Source: Neoluteolibacter marinus
GTDB taxonomy: Bacteria > Verrucomicrobiota > Verrucomicrobiia > Verrucomicrobiales > Akkermansiaceae
NCBI RefSeq assembly: GCF_014904755.1
Contig: NZ_JACZFQ010000073.1
Span: forward strand, 1-64,000
Length of the DNA stretch: 64,000 nucleotides
Reading direction: 5' to 3'
Below, in pieces: positions 1 through 9,183 of this stretch. A model generated the notes under the pieces. It saw nothing but the letters and a program-made list of their open reading frames with translations. It was not told the DNA's origin and made no database searches. Both the position numbers and the translations under genes were made by a program. Numbering within the stretch: position 1 is the first letter of the stretch; every line of letters starts with the position of its first letter.

Positions 1-927
1 CGAGGTCATGATCGTGGCGGTCGGCTTGAAGGCGACCCGGAAGACGATGTTCTCGCCGTTGGAGATGCCCCCTTGGATCCCGCCGGAGCGATTGCTGGTG
101 GTGCGGACCTTGCCATCGACCATGCGGAAGGGGTCATTGTGCTCGCTGCCCTTGAGCAGGGTGCCGGCGAAGCCCGAGCCGATCTCGAAGCCCTTGGTCG
201 CGGGCAAGGAAAGCATGGCTTTGGCAAGTTCGGCCTCGAGCTTGTCGAAGACCGGCTCGCCGAGGCCGGGCGGGCAGTTGCGGATGACGCACTCGACCAC
301 GCCGCCGACCGAGTTGCCCTCGCCGCGGACCTCCTTGATGCGCTCGATCATCGGCTCGACCATTGCCGGATCGCCGGTGCGGACGATGTTGCCCTCGATG
401 TCCGCGGAAGTGACCGTCTCGGGATCGACAGTGGCATTGAGGTCGTGGATCGACTTCACCCAGGCGAGCACCTCCATGCCCGGCGCGAGGTGATCGAGCA
501 CCTTCTTGGCCACCGCGGCCGCGGCCACCCGGCCGATGGTCTCGCGGGCCGAAGCGCGGCCGCCGCCGGACAGCGCGCGGATGCCGAACTTGGCATCGTA
601 GGTGTAGTCGGCGTGGGACGGCCGGTATTTCACCGCCATCTCGTCGTAGGCGCCGGGCCGCTGGTCCTCGTTGCGGACGACCACGGCAATCGGGGTGCCG
701 AGGGTGCTGCCGTCGATGAGGCCGGAAAGGATCTCCGCCTTGTCGGCTTCCTTGCGCGGGGTGACGATCTCGCTCTGTCCCGGGCGGCGCCGATCCAGTT
801 CATGCTGAATGTCTTCCACCGACAACGGGACGCGTGGCGGGACGCCGTCGATGATCACGCCGACCCCGCCACCGTGGGATTCGCCGAAGGTGTGGATGCG
901 GAACGCGTGGCCGAAAGTCGATGACAT
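1..927 (-). CDS. aroC: Chorismate synthase (C-terminus beyond the window)
   Basis: Converts EPSP to chorismate, the last shared step of aromatic amino acid synthesis, using reduced FMN in the cytoplasm. The reading frame is open from ATG at 927 down to base 1, so 309 residues are visible and the C-terminus lies outside. The first family signature, GESHGGG, is at residues 15-21, and the second, [17 protein letters not shown], sits in the middle of the protein. These are the FMN- and substrate-binding segments of the family, which is usually 360-390 residues long. The gene stands alone here, 43 bp beyond the stop of the glycosyltransferase gene on the same strand. Identification is secure. Confidence 0.96.
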   Translation of the reverse strand, partial: MSSTFGHAFRIHTFGESHGGGVGVIIDGVPPRVPLSVEDIQHELDRRRPGQSEIVTPRKEADKAEILSGLIDGSTLGTPIAVVVRNEDQRPGAYDEMAVKYRPSHADYTYDAKFGIRALSGGGRASARETIGRVAAAAVAKKVLDHLAPGMEVLAWVKSIHDLNATVDPETVTSADIEGNIVRTGDPAMVEPMIERIKEVRGEGNSVGGVVECVIRNCPPGLGEPVFDKLEAELAKAMLSLPATKGFEIGSGFAGTLLKGSEHNDPFRMVDGKVRTTSNRSGGIQGGISNGENIVFRVAFKPTATIMTS

Positions 928-970
928 GCGCGGGAGTGTAGGAATCCCGCGCCGCCCGCCAAGAGCGGTT

Positions 971-2212
971 TCAGGGCTTTATCTGTTCCACCAGATCGCA
1001 GGTCCCGGTCATCCAGCCGGCGGGATCGAAGCGCTCCGCGATGGCACGGGCGCGCTGTTTCATGGCCGGATCGTGGAGCAGGCGGTCCAGCACTCCCGCG
1101 ATGTTTTTGGCGGTGAAATGCCGCGGCACCAGGCCGTCCCCGACCCCGAGGTCGCGGACGCGGCTGAGCGTGTCGAGCTGGTCGTGGGCCATCGGCTGGA
1201 CGAGATGGGGAATGCCGGCCTGCAGGGTCTGGGCGCAGGTGCCGACCCCGCCATGGTAGCCGAGCGCCCCGGCCCGGGGCAGGACCTCGCTGAACGGGAG
1301 GTAAGTGAAATGCCGGACCCCGGCGGGAAGATCCGCGGGGATCGTCTTGGAAAATCGGCTCAGGAGGATGCCGCGCTTGCCGAGCATCCGGAGCGCCTTG
1401 ACCGCCTCGGCGAAGAATTCGTGGCCGCGGTCCATCGCGCTGCCAGGCGTGAAGACCACCGTCGGATCGCCGTCGTCGAGGAAGTGGTCGAGATCGGGCG
1501 GCAGCTCGTGCTGGCCCTTTTCATCGAACAAGGGGAAGCCGGTCTGGCGGACCTGGGCCGGCCAGTCGGGCTGGGGCGGGCCGAACCAGTCCGGGAACAG
1601 CGCGATGACGCGGTCGGGGGAATGCCAACCGGTCAGCAGGTCCTTCGACGGCGTCAGGCCGTGCTCCGCGCGGAATCGGTTGAGGGCGGGCAGGGCGTGA
1701 TGGTCCACGACCTTTCCGGCGCACCACCACTGGATCCGCTTCATCCAGCGGGGCGCGTTCTGTCCCACCGGCGCCCCGGGGAGCACCGGCTGGCGGTAAC
1801 TGCTGATGAACAGCGAGGGCGCGAGGTGGACGGTGATCACCGGGATGTCTAGGAGCTCGCGGACGGTCAGCGTGGCCCAGGCCAGCGAGCTGGCGAGGAT
1901 GACCGTGTTGCCCGGTTGATGGAGATCGCGGGTGGCGTCGAGGATCCGCTGGTAGCTCGGATCGACCGCGTTGCGGATCACCGCGGAGAGGGCCCGGCGC
2001 GGATGCCAGAGGTCGGGGTCGGCCTGGATCCGTTCGAAATCCTCCACCGTGCCCATGGCACGCATCTCAAGGCCGGCCCGTCGCACCATGCCGTCGAACA
2101 TGGCGCTGGTGAGCAGGATGACCTCGTGGCCGCGCGCCTGCAGCGCCTTGCCCACGCCGACGAAGGGGTGGACATCGCCGGCGCTGCCCATGGCGTAGAT
2201 CAGGATCCGCAT
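971..2212 (-). CDS. UGT-type (GT1 family) glycosyltransferase
   Basis: A 413-residue cytoplasmic glycosyltransferase that would move a sugar from a nucleotide donor to a lipid or small-molecule acceptor. The N-terminus [16 protein letters not shown] is the acceptor-side Rossmann start of the family. [17 protein letters not shown] at about residues 319-335, followed by QPMAHDQ, is the nucleotide-sugar signature of the UGT/YjiC/macrolide glycosyltransferase group. An upstream in-frame ATG at 2251 would add 13 poorly conserved-looking residues; 2212 is preferred because the beta strand starts there. The gene lies 51 bp after the peptidase gene on the same strand and may be co-transcribed with it. 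The acceptor cannot be told from sequence. Confidence 0.88.
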   Translation of the reverse strand: MRILIYAMGSAGDVHPFVGVGKALQARGHEVILLTSAMFDGMVRRAGLEMRAMGTVEDFERIQADPDLWHPRRALSAVIRNAVDPSYQRILDATRDLHQPGNTVILASSLAWATLTVRELLDIPVITVHLAPSLFISSYRQPVLPGAPVGQNAPRWMKRIQWWCAGKVVDHHALPALNRFRAEHGLTPSKDLLTGWHSPDRVIALFPDWFGPPQPDWPAQVRQTGFPLFDEKGQHELPPDLDHFLDDGDPTVVFTPGSAMDRGHEFFAEAVKALRMLGKRGILLSRFSKTIPADLPAGVRHFTYLPFSEVLPRAGALGYHGGVGTCAQTLQAGIPHLVQPMAHDQLDTLSRVRDLGVGDGLVPRHFTAKNIAGVLDRLLHDPAMKQRARAIAERFDPAGWMTGTCDLVEQIKP

Positions 2213-2263
2213 CGGTGACCTCTTGGTGGCGGATCGGCGGCAACTTGGCAAGCGGCGCGGCTG

Positions 2264-2947
2264 TTAGCGCAGGCCCCACATCTTCTCGACCAGCGCGTAA
2301 CCGGACGGGTCGAAGCTTTTCAGCTCCTCCCGCTCGAAGGGCTGGAAGTCGTTCCTGCCGAAATAGGCCTCGCTGCATTCGGCGAAGTATTCCTTTTCGT
2401 TGCTCAGCGCGTAGTGGCGGACCAGCTTGCCGTTGGCGCGCTTCACGTTCTCGTAGTCCTTCGTCGCCACCGCGCGGTCGAAAGCCTTGCGGATCTCCGC
2501 GTTCGCGTAGCCGTCCGGCAGCACGCGGTCGTGCCAGGCGTGGGCCAGTTCGTGGAGCACCATCAGCGGCTGGGTGGGCGCCCAGTCGATGAAATGATCG
2601 ATGTTCTGGAGTTCGATCGAGCGCGCCATCTCGACCACCCGGCCGTTGTTCCGCAGCCAGTCGACCGACGGGTGATAGCACGCGCCTTGGTCCGCGTTGC
2701 GGCTGAGCCAGATCGGCACCTGCCGCAGTTTCGGCAGGGCGGCACCGGGCACCAGGCCGGCGACTTCCTTGAGCTTGGTTTCCAACAGATCCAGGGCCGC
2801 CTGCCGCCGCGGATGGTCCGCCAGGGACTTTTCGATGTGGACGGTCCAGCCGGCGATCGATGCGGTCTCGTAGTCGTCGGCGGTGAGGCCGGCCATCGAG
2901 ATTGCGGGGCACAGGGTCAGGGCGAGCAGCAGGCGGCGGAGCAGCAT
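2264..2947 (-). CDS. Secreted zinc metallopeptidase-like protein
   Basis: A 227-residue protein with a signal peptide (MLLRRLLLALTLCPAISMAG, cleavage near residue 19). HELAHAWHD at residues 132-140 contains an HExxH zinc site, and NEKEYFAE further on (E186 or E190) can supply the third, glutamate ligand, as in gluzincin-type enzymes. The region between is short. A role as an exported peptidase or as a zinc protein acting on extracellular protein is inference. It resembles the small conserved metallopeptidase-like proteins common in planctomycetes and verrucomicrobia. It is divergent from the DUF1080 gene, with about 80 bp between the starts. Confidence 0.72.
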   Translation of the reverse strand: MLLRRLLLALTLCPAISMAGLTADDYETASIAGWTVHIEKSLADHPRRQAALDLLETKLKEVAGLVPGAALPKLRQVPIWLSRNADQGACYHPSVDWLRNNGRVVEMARSIELQNIDHFIDWAPTQPLMVLHELAHAWHDRVLPDGYANAEIRKAFDRAVATKDYENVKRANGKLVRHYALSNEKEYFAECSEAYFGRNDFQPFEREELKSFDPSGYALVEKMWGLR

Positions 2948-3026
2948 GAACTCCTAACGGCGACTCCGGAGAAGATCGTTCAGCTTCCGCTTGGAATGCC
3001 ACGGCCCGCCCGGTATCGCTGGCGGC

Positions 3027-3809
3027 ATGAAATCACCCGTCGTCCTTTGCGGTGCCATGCTGGTGGCCGTTTCCGCCGTGTCGCCTGCCGCCGATCACCC
3101 GTGGGTGAGCCTTTTCAACGGCAAGAACCTCGACGGTTGGACGCCGAAGGTGGCGGGGCATGCGTGCGGGGAGAATCCCCACGACACGTTCAAGGTCGAC
3201 GATGGCATCATCAAGGTTTCCTACGAAGGCTACGGGAAGTTCGACCAGCAGTACGGGCACCTCTTCACCAACATCGCCTACTCGCGCTATCTCCTGCGGA
3301 TGGAATACCGCTTCACCGGCACGATGATGGCGGACGCACCTTCCTACGTGAACCTCAACAGCGGGGTGATGATCCACTCACAGTCGCCGCAGAGCATGGC
3401 GCTCGACCAGGGTTTCCCGGTGAGCCTGGAGTTCCAGTTCCTGGCGGACGAGGGCAAGGGCAAGCGGTCGACGGGCAATGTCTGCACCCCGGGCACGAAC
3501 CTGGAAATCGACGGCAAGCTGGTGACGCAACACATCGTCGAGTCGAGCGCGCCGACCTTCCCCGCCGACGAGTGGGTCAAGATCGAGATCGAGGTCCGTG
3601 GCAACGACGAGGTCATCCACAGGGTCAACGGCAAGGAAGTCCTGCGCTACCAAAAGCCGCAGCTCGATCCCGAAGGGAGGATCGTTTCCGCCGCGGGGCT
3701 GCTCCAGGCCGGGGCGCCGGTTCAGCTCGAGTTCGGCTACATCGCCTTGCAGGCGGAGGGCCAGCCGGTGTGGTTCCGGAACATCGAGTTGAAGTCGCTG
3801 GAAGACTGA
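3027..3809 (+). CDS. DUF1080 (3-keto-disaccharide hydrolase family) secreted protein
   Basis: A 260-residue exported protein. A signal peptide is followed by WVSLFNGKNLDGWTPK, the hallmark opening of DUF1080, a concanavalin-like jelly-roll domain. The family end is also present: VWFRNIELKSL closes the protein. Members studied elsewhere hydrolyse 3-keto-glycosides, and the family is greatly expanded in Verrucomicrobiota and Planctomycetota. The ATG at 3027 is chosen because the signal peptide starts there; an upstream in-frame start at 2991 adds 12 non-hydrophobic residues. The cytochrome/sugar-dehydrogenase gene follows 39 bp later on the same strand, which supports a joint role in periplasmic sugar oxidation. 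The substrate is unknown. Confidence 0.88.
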   Translation: MKSPVVLCGAMLVAVSAVSPAADHPWVSLFNGKNLDGWTPKVAGHACGENPHDTFKVDDGIIKVSYEGYGKFDQQYGHLFTNIAYSRYLLRMEYRFTGTMMADAPSYVNLNSGVMIHSQSPQSMALDQGFPVSLEFQFLADEGKGKRSTGNVCTPGTNLEIDGKLVTQHIVESSAPTFPADEWVKIEIEVRGNDEVIHRVNGKEVLRYQKPQLDPEGRIVSAAGLLQAGAPVQLEFGYIALQAEGQPVWFRNIELKSLED

Positions 3810-3848
3810 TGGCTTGTGCCGCGGTGGTCCGCGTGGTCCGGTTCGGAC

Positions 3849-5531
3849 ATGTCGAACGCGATGCATGGGGTGGTGGCTTCGGCCGCGATGATTCTGATGG
3901 CAACGGCCGTCCGGGCAGCGGCTCCGGTTGATTTCGCCACCTATGCGATGACCCAGCAAGGGGACGTGGCGGCCGGGCGCGTGGTCTTCAATGCGCAGGG
4001 CTCGATGTGCGCGGCTTGCCACACCGTCGATGGCAGCGGCACCAAGGTCGGGCCGGATCTTTCCGCGGTCGGCGACAAGTTCGGCAAGAAGGACCTGATC
4101 CGCGCGGTGATCGAGCCGGGGGCCGAGGTGGCGGTGGGATTTGCCACCACGACGGTGACGTTGAAGTCCGGCGGCAGCCGGGTCGGGGTGATCCGGGCGA
4201 TTTCCGACAAAGGGATCGATCTGATCGGGGTGGACGGGGCGATCTCGAAGATCTCCTCCGAAGAGGTCGCATCGCGCGAAACGAACGATGTCTCTCTGAT
4301 GCCGCCGGGCCTGCATCTTGGCATGGAGCCGCAGGGCTTCGCCGACCTGATCGCTTATCTGGAATCGCTGCGTGCCGAGGTCAAGGAGGGGAACGATGCG
4401 AGCCCGGCGGTTATCCCGATGAGTCGCGGCCAGGCGCGGCTCGAGCCGCTGTTCGATCTGAAATTCGATCACCCGACGCTGTTCGGGTGGGTTCCCGAAA
4501 CCCGGGAGCGCTCCGCCCTGGTGCTGGAGCATGCCGGGCGGATCCGGGCGGTCGAAGGCATCGGCAGCTCTGCGGAGAGCACGCCGTTCCTCGATCTTAG
4601 CTCGAAGGTGAAGCCCAGCGGGGCCACGGGATTGATGGGGTTGGCCTTCCATCCATTTTTTGAGAAGAACCGCCGCTACTACCTCCAGTACCAGGTCATG
4701 GAGGAGGGGACGACCTACACGATCATCGAGGAACGGACGATGAAGGCGGGGCAGGTCGAGGATTCCGGTCAAGCGGCCCGCGAGGTCATCAAGATCCGCG
4801 CCGCGACGCTGGACCACTGCGGCGGGGACATCCGGTTCGGGAGGGACGGATACCTGTATTTCGGCATGGGCGACACCGGGCCGCACCGGGATCCCCAGGG
4901 ACACGCCCAGGAGATGGGGCTGCTGCTGGGGAAAATGCTGCGCATCGATGTCGACAAGCGCGACGGTGGCCTCGGCTACGGCATTCCCGCGGACAATCCC
5001 TACGTCGGCGTCGAGGGCGTGCGGCCGGAAATCTGGGCCAGCGGTTTCCGCAATCCCTACCGGTTCAGCTGGGATCTCGTGACCGGCGACCTGTGGCTGG
5101 CGGATGTCGGGCAGAACAAGTTCGAGGAGATCGACATCGTCCGCCGCGGCGGCAACTACGGCTGGAACGTCTACGAAGGCTTCGATGCCTTCTCCGATCA
5201 ATATCGCCGCGACGGCGAAAGCTACGTCGCCCCGATCATGAGCTACGGGCGCAACCACGGCGTCTCGGTCACCGGCGGGCTGGTCTACCGCGGATCGAGG
5301 CAGCCATTGCTCCAGGGCAGCTACCTGTTCGGTGACTACGAGAGCCGTCGTATCTGGGCGCTCCGGCAGGACGGCGGGAAGTTCCAATCGGTCGTCGAGA
5401 TCGCCCGGGCGCCGTCCCGGATCACGGCGTTCACGCCGGACGGGGAAGGGGAAGTCGTCGTGACCTGCTTCGACGACGGCCGGATCTACCGCCTGATGCT
5501 GGACGACGTGGACCCGCGTCCAGCGGACTGA
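3849..5531 (+). CDS. c-type cytochrome fused to a PQQ-type sugar dehydrogenase beta-propeller
   Basis: A 560-residue exported protein. After a signal peptide (cleavage about residue 24) comes a haem c domain with CAACH at residues 54-58, preceded by GRVVFNAQG as in the PVC-type haem domain. From about residue 205 the protein is a soluble aldose/glucose dehydrogenase-like six-bladed propeller, with WASGFRNPYRFSWD, LWLADVGQNKFEEIDIV and GGNYGWNVYEG. The likely role is oxidation of a sugar or glycoside in the periplasm with direct electron transfer to the attached haem. PQQ use is inferred from the family. The gene follows the DUF1080 gene closely. Its stop is 6 bp from the convergent archaemetzincin stop. 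The start could also be the ATG at 3861. Confidence 0.87.
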   Translation: MSNAMHGVVASAAMILMATAVRAAAPVDFATYAMTQQGDVAAGRVVFNAQGSMCAACHTVDGSGTKVGPDLSAVGDKFGKKDLIRAVIEPGAEVAVGFATTTVTLKSGGSRVGVIRAISDKGIDLIGVDGAISKISSEEVASRETNDVSLMPPGLHLGMEPQGFADLIAYLESLRAEVKEGNDASPAVIPMSRGQARLEPLFDLKFDHPTLFGWVPETRERSALVLEHAGRIRAVEGIGSSAESTPFLDLSSKVKPSGATGLMGLAFHPFFEKNRRYYLQYQVMEEGTTYTIIEERTMKAGQVEDSGQAAREVIKIRAATLDHCGGDIRFGRDGYLYFGMGDTGPHRDPQGHAQEMGLLLGKMLRIDVDKRDGGLGYGIPADNPYVGVEGVRPEIWASGFRNPYRFSWDLVTGDLWLADVGQNKFEEIDIVRRGGNYGWNVYEGFDAFSDQYRRDGESYVAPIMSYGRNHGVSVTGGLVYRGSRQPLLQGSYLFGDYESRRIWALRQDGGKFQSVVEIARAPSRITAFTPDGEGEVVVTCFDDGRIYRLMLDDVDPRPAD

Positions 5532-5537
5532 CTGGCG

Positions 5538-6149
5538 TCACCGGGCTTTCGCGGCGATTGCATTGAGCGCAGCCTCTTTGCATCCGGGGCACATGGCGCC
5601 GGATTCCCGATCCACCTTGCGGATGCTGGCTTCGATGTCCTGCATCACGCAGCCGGGCGCCTTGCAGTGGAGGAGGCCGGCAACATGGCCGATCTCGTGG
5701 ATCGCGATTTTCCGCAAGCGCTCGAGCTGCGTCGCTTCATCGACACCTCCGGCTCCCATCCGGAAAGTCGATACCACGCAGACGCGTCCGTCCAACTCAC
5801 CCAGTCCGTAGATGCCGAAGTCCTCACGGTCTCCTTTCGTTGTCGAGATATCCTTTGCCGTGATCGCGATCAGCACGGGTTGCTTGGGATCCGGCTCACG
5901 GCCGAGGTGATCCAGGATTTTCTCCGCCCGATAACGACCCCGCGGGGCATACCAAGCGGACTCGGGGAGAGGGACGGGTTTCAGCACGAGCACTTTCTTC
6001 CCATAGGCCTGCTCAAGTCCGGTCTTCATCACTTCGATCCGGTGCCGGTCGACGGTGCCCAGCGGCTGGATTGAAATCGATGCCCCGTCGGCCCCCGCAA
6101 AACCCGGGCAGGCGAGGAGCAGGACGAGCGCAATGAGGAATCGGATCAT
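5538..6149 (-). CDS. Exported archaemetzincin-type zinc metallopeptidase
   Basis: A 203-residue protein with a clear signal peptide (MIRFLIALVLLLACPGFAGA). It matches the archaemetzincin consensus exactly: HEIGHVAGLLHC gives HExxHxxGxxH followed by Cys, then four residues, CVM, a gap of exactly 17 residues, and CPGC. The three histidines bind the catalytic zinc, and the four cysteines are expected to hold a second structural zinc. Archaemetzincins in archaea and mammals are cytosolic, so the signal peptide is notable. Substrate unknown. The ATG at 6149 is preferred over the in-frame upstream start at 6203, because the signal peptide begins there. The gene is convergent with the sugar dehydrogenase gene and divergent from the MFS gene. 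Confidence 0.9.
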   Translation of the reverse strand: MIRFLIALVLLLACPGFAGADGASISIQPLGTVDRHRIEVMKTGLEQAYGKKVLVLKPVPLPESAWYAPRGRYRAEKILDHLGREPDPKQPVLIAITAKDISTTKGDREDFGIYGLGELDGRVCVVSTFRMGAGGVDEATQLERLRKIAIHEIGHVAGLLHCKAPGCVMQDIEASIRKVDRESGAMCPGCKEAALNAIAAKAR

Positions 6150-6250
6150 CGGAAGCAGTCTTGGGGACGGTGGTCGTGCGGGGCGATCCCGTAATCTCGG
6201 CATGTCGCGGATTGGCGCTTGAGCCGGGGCCGCGGCGGGTAAGCTCGCGC

Positions 6251-7459
6251 ATGGCCCGGCCGAAGCCCGCGATTGTTTTCATCTTCATCACGCTGTTCCT
6301 CGATATCTTCGGGATCGGAGTGATCGTGCCGGTGCTGCCGAAGCTGGTCGAGGAGCTGCAAGGGGGCGATGTCCAGGCCGCGGCGCACGCGGTGGGCTGG
6401 CTCGGGGCCTTGTATGCCTTGATGCAATTCATCTTCTCGCCGGTGCTTGGCAGCTTGTCGGACCGCTTCGGGCGGCGGCCGGTGATCCTGTTTTCATTGC
6501 TGGGATCGGGCATCGACTACCTGGTGCTGGCGTGGGCGCCGACGATCGGCTGGCTCTACCTGGCGCGGATCGTTTCCGGCATCACGGCGGCCAATTTCTC
6601 GGCGGCGAGCGCCTACATCGCCGATGTCACGCCGGCCGAGAAGCGTGCGGCGGGATTCGGCATCATCGGCGCGGCCTTCGGGCTGGGCTTCATCGCCGGG
6701 CCTGCCATCGGCGGGCTGCTCGGCGGATTCGGGTTGCGCGTGCCATTCCTGGTTGCGGCCGGGATCACGCTGTTGAATTGGCTCTACGGTGCCTTCGTTT
6801 TGCCCGAATCGCTGGCTCCGGAAAACCGCCGGCCCTTCACCTGGGCGAGTGCCCACCCGATCAAGACCCTGAGCGCGCTGCGGCGCTGGCCGCTGGTGTT
6901 CGGATTGGCCGGGACGCATTTCCTGAGCATCCTCGCGGGGAATATCTACCCCTGCCTGTGGGTGCTCTACACCGGGCACCGCTACGGCTGGAACAGCAAG
7001 CAGGTCGGCCTGTCGCTGGCGCTGGTCGGCGTGATGGCGGCGATCGTCCAGGGCGGGCTGGCCGGCCGGGTGATCCGGGTGATCGGTGAGCGCCGCGGGA
7101 TTTATCTCGGCCTGCTCGCCATGACCGTGGCCATGGCCTGCTACGGGGCGGCGACCGAGGGCTGGATGATCTACGGCATCATCCTGATCGGGTCGATCGC
7201 CGGCATCGGTTCGCCCGCGACCCAATCGATGATCTCCCAGTCCGTGCCTGCCGACGAGCAGGGGGCGGTGCAGGGCGCACTCAACAGCATCACCAGCGTC
7301 GCCGGGATCGCGGCGCCCTTGCTGTGGACCGCGCTGTTTTCCTGGGCCATCGCGCCGGAACGGTCCCCGGAGGTGCCGGGACTGCCCTTCTTCGGGGCGG
7401 GTCTCGTGGCGCTTGCGGCTGCCGGGCTGGCGTGGCGGGCATTCCGGCGCGCGGCGTGA
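6251..7459 (+). CDS. MFS transporter, DHA1/tetracycline-efflux type
   Basis: A 402-residue inner-membrane protein with about 12 hydrophobic segments. The N-terminus FLDIFGIGVIVPVLPKL and the loop 2-3 motif GSLSDRFGRRPVI are typical of the proton-driven drug exporters of the Tet(A/B)/DHA1 branch of the major facilitator superfamily. A later segment, GPAIGGLLG, matches the antiporter motif C region. The gene would export a small hydrophobic compound using the proton gradient; whether tetracycline is a substrate cannot be told. The ATG at 6251 is chosen because the first membrane segment begins right after it. It ends 5 bp before the stop of the convergent L,D-transpeptidase gene. Confidence 0.88.
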   Translation: MARPKPAIVFIFITLFLDIFGIGVIVPVLPKLVEELQGGDVQAAAHAVGWLGALYALMQFIFSPVLGSLSDRFGRRPVILFSLLGSGIDYLVLAWAPTIGWLYLARIVSGITAANFSAASAYIADVTPAEKRAAGFGIIGAAFGLGFIAGPAIGGLLGGFGLRVPFLVAAGITLLNWLYGAFVLPESLAPENRRPFTWASAHPIKTLSALRRWPLVFGLAGTHFLSILAGNIYPCLWVLYTGHRYGWNSKQVGLSLALVGVMAAIVQGGLAGRVIRVIGERRGIYLGLLAMTVAMACYGAATEGWMIYGIILIGSIAGIGSPATQSMISQSVPADEQGAVQGALNSITSVAGIAAPLLWTALFSWAIAPERSPEVPGLPFFGAGLVALAAAGLAWRAFRRAA

Positions 7460-7464
7460 AGGAG

Positions 7465-8046
7465 TCAGGGCCGTGGTTTTTCCAGCGCGCCGGTTTTCAC
7501 CAGCTTCACCGGGGTGCCGACCTTGGTCACCTCGTAGAGTTTCGGCACGAAGTCCTTGGGCAGGCGGATGCAGCCGTGCGATGCCGGTTCGCCGGGGCGG
7601 GGGATCTCACCGGCGTGGAGGCCGATCCCGTAGGAGGTGATCCGCATCCAGTGGAGCATCGGCGCCGGATGGTAGATTTCGCCGGGTGGAACGGGCGTGG
7701 TCGGCTTGGCGTCGCCGTTGGTGACATTGCCCGCGGCATCGGTGATCCAGCCGTAGCGGTCGGAGTATTTCACCTCCATCTTCTCGGTGATCCGGTAGTT
7801 CCCGGGCGAGGTCGAGTGGCCTTCCTTGCCGGTGGAGACGTAGGACCAGCCGATCTGGCGGTCGCCACGGCGGTAGGTCGCGACTTGGGCGGACAGGTCG
7901 ACCTCGACGGAAACCTCGCCGGGGCCGCCGTCATCCTCCCATTCATACATGACATAGGACGCCTTCGGCGGCGGGCCGGGGTCGAAAAGGTTGCAAGAAG
8001 CCAGGAGCGCGGCGAAAAGGCAGGGGAGGCGAAGGCTCGGTGACAT
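7465..8046 (-). CDS. L,D-transpeptidase (YkuD family) lipoprotein
   Basis: A 193-residue protein with a lipoprotein signal (LLASC, lipidated Cys18). The YkuD catalytic motif SHGCIRLP lies at residues 156-163, with the nucleophile at Cys159 and a histidine further upstream in GIGLHAGEI. Such enzymes form 3-3 cross-links in peptidoglycan or attach proteins to it, acting in the periplasm. The start at 8046 is preferred over the in-frame ATG at 8070, because the lipoprotein signal begins there. The gene is divergent from nrnA, with about 144 bp between the two starts that must hold both promoters. Confidence 0.9.
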   Translation of the reverse strand: MSPSLRLPCLFAALLASCNLFDPGPPPKASYVMYEWEDDGGPGEVSVEVDLSAQVATYRRGDRQIGWSYVSTGKEGHSTSPGNYRITEKMEVKYSDRYGWITDAAGNVTNGDAKPTTPVPPGEIYHPAPMLHWMRITSYGIGLHAGEIPRPGEPASHGCIRLPKDFVPKLYEVTKVGTPVKLVKTGALEKPRP

Positions 8047-8190
8047 TCGGGTCGTTGTGTCGCCAAACAATCGATTTTCCCTGGAATCTCCTGCATATTC
8101 GCCGGGCTCCCGCCGGATCGGCCGGCGCGGGCTTTGTCCTTGCCTGTTCCGGGCTCATCGGGAAAATCCCCGCCCCCGCGGCGGGACTCT

Positions 8191-9168
8191 ATGAACGCGA
8201 CCTTCCAGGAAATCGGTGACGTTTTCGCCCGGCACGAGTCCTTCGTGCTGATCAGCCACGTGCGCCCGGACGCCGATGCCATCGGCTCGCAGATCTCCCT
8301 GGGCCTCGCGCTCGAGGCCGCGGGCAAGAAGGTCCGACTGATCAACGAGGACGGGCTTCCCGACAACCTCGCCTTCCTCGACGGGGCGGACCGGATCGAG
8401 CTGCCGCCGGCCGAGCCGCTGGAAGTCGAGGTGGCCATCGCCCTCGACACCGCGACCAAGCCGCGCCTCGGCGACGCCGCCCTGAACGCCGCCTCGGCGG
8501 CGAAGCTGTGGGTCAACATCGACCACCACAAGTCGAACCCCGGCTACGGCGATGTGAACCACATCGACTCCGGCAGCCCCGCGACCGGCCAGATCCTTTA
8601 CAAGCTGATCACCACCCTCGGGCTGCCGATGCCCGACGCGACCCGCGACGCCATCTACGTGGCCGTTTCCACCGACACCGGTTCCTTCCAGTATCCGTCG
8701 ACCACCGAGGAGACCTACCTGATGGCCGCCGATCTCATCCGCCGCGGGCTGAACGTCGGTGAAATCAACTCGCTCACCTACGACAGCCACCCGCTGCGCC
8801 GGATCGAGCTCACCCGTGCTCTGCTCAACACGCTCGAGATCACCGGCGAAGGCCGCGTCGCCCACTGGGAGCTCACCATGGCGACCCGCCAGGCGCTGGG
8901 CGTGAAGGCCGAGGACAGCGAGGGCCTCATCGACATGATCCGTGGCATCCAGGGCGTGATCGTCGCGGTGTTCTTCGAAGAGCTTCCCGACGGCAAGATC
9001 CGCGTGTCGATGCGCTCCAAGGATCCGCGCGTCGACGCCTGCAATGTCTGCGCCGAGTTCGGCGGCGGCGGCCACGCGCTGGCCGCCGGAATCCGCATGG
9101 CCGGTCCGCTGGCCGACGCGAAACAGCAGGTGCTTGCCGCGATTTCCCGCGCCCTCCCCGCGAACTGA
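8191..9168 (+). CDS. nrnA: DHH-family oligoribonuclease/pAp phosphatase (NrnA-like)
   Basis: A 325-residue cytoplasmic phosphoesterase that degrades very short RNA and, in related enzymes, 3'-phosphoadenosine 5'-phosphate. SHVRPDADAIGS at residues 22-33 and the DHH triad at 111-113 bind the two metals. GGGGHALAAG at about 291-300 is the DHHA1 substrate-binding motif. The length is normal for the family. It is followed 15 bp later by truB, and nrnA-truB is a recurrent pair in bacteria (often after rbfA, which is absent here). The ATG at 8191 is preferred over an in-frame upstream start at 8134, because the conserved domain begins a few residues after it. Confidence 0.93.
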   Translation: MNATFQEIGDVFARHESFVLISHVRPDADAIGSQISLGLALEAAGKKVRLINEDGLPDNLAFLDGADRIELPPAEPLEVEVAIALDTATKPRLGDAALNAASAAKLWVNIDHHKSNPGYGDVNHIDSGSPATGQILYKLITTLGLPMPDATRDAIYVAVSTDTGSFQYPSTTEETYLMAADLIRRGLNVGEINSLTYDSHPLRRIELTRALLNTLEITGEGRVAHWELTMATRQALGVKAEDSEGLIDMIRGIQGVIVAVFFEELPDGKIRVSMRSKDPRVDACNVCAEFGGGGHALAAGIRMAGPLADAKQQVLAAISRALPAN

Positions 9169-9183
9169 CACCGTTTTCCCAAA

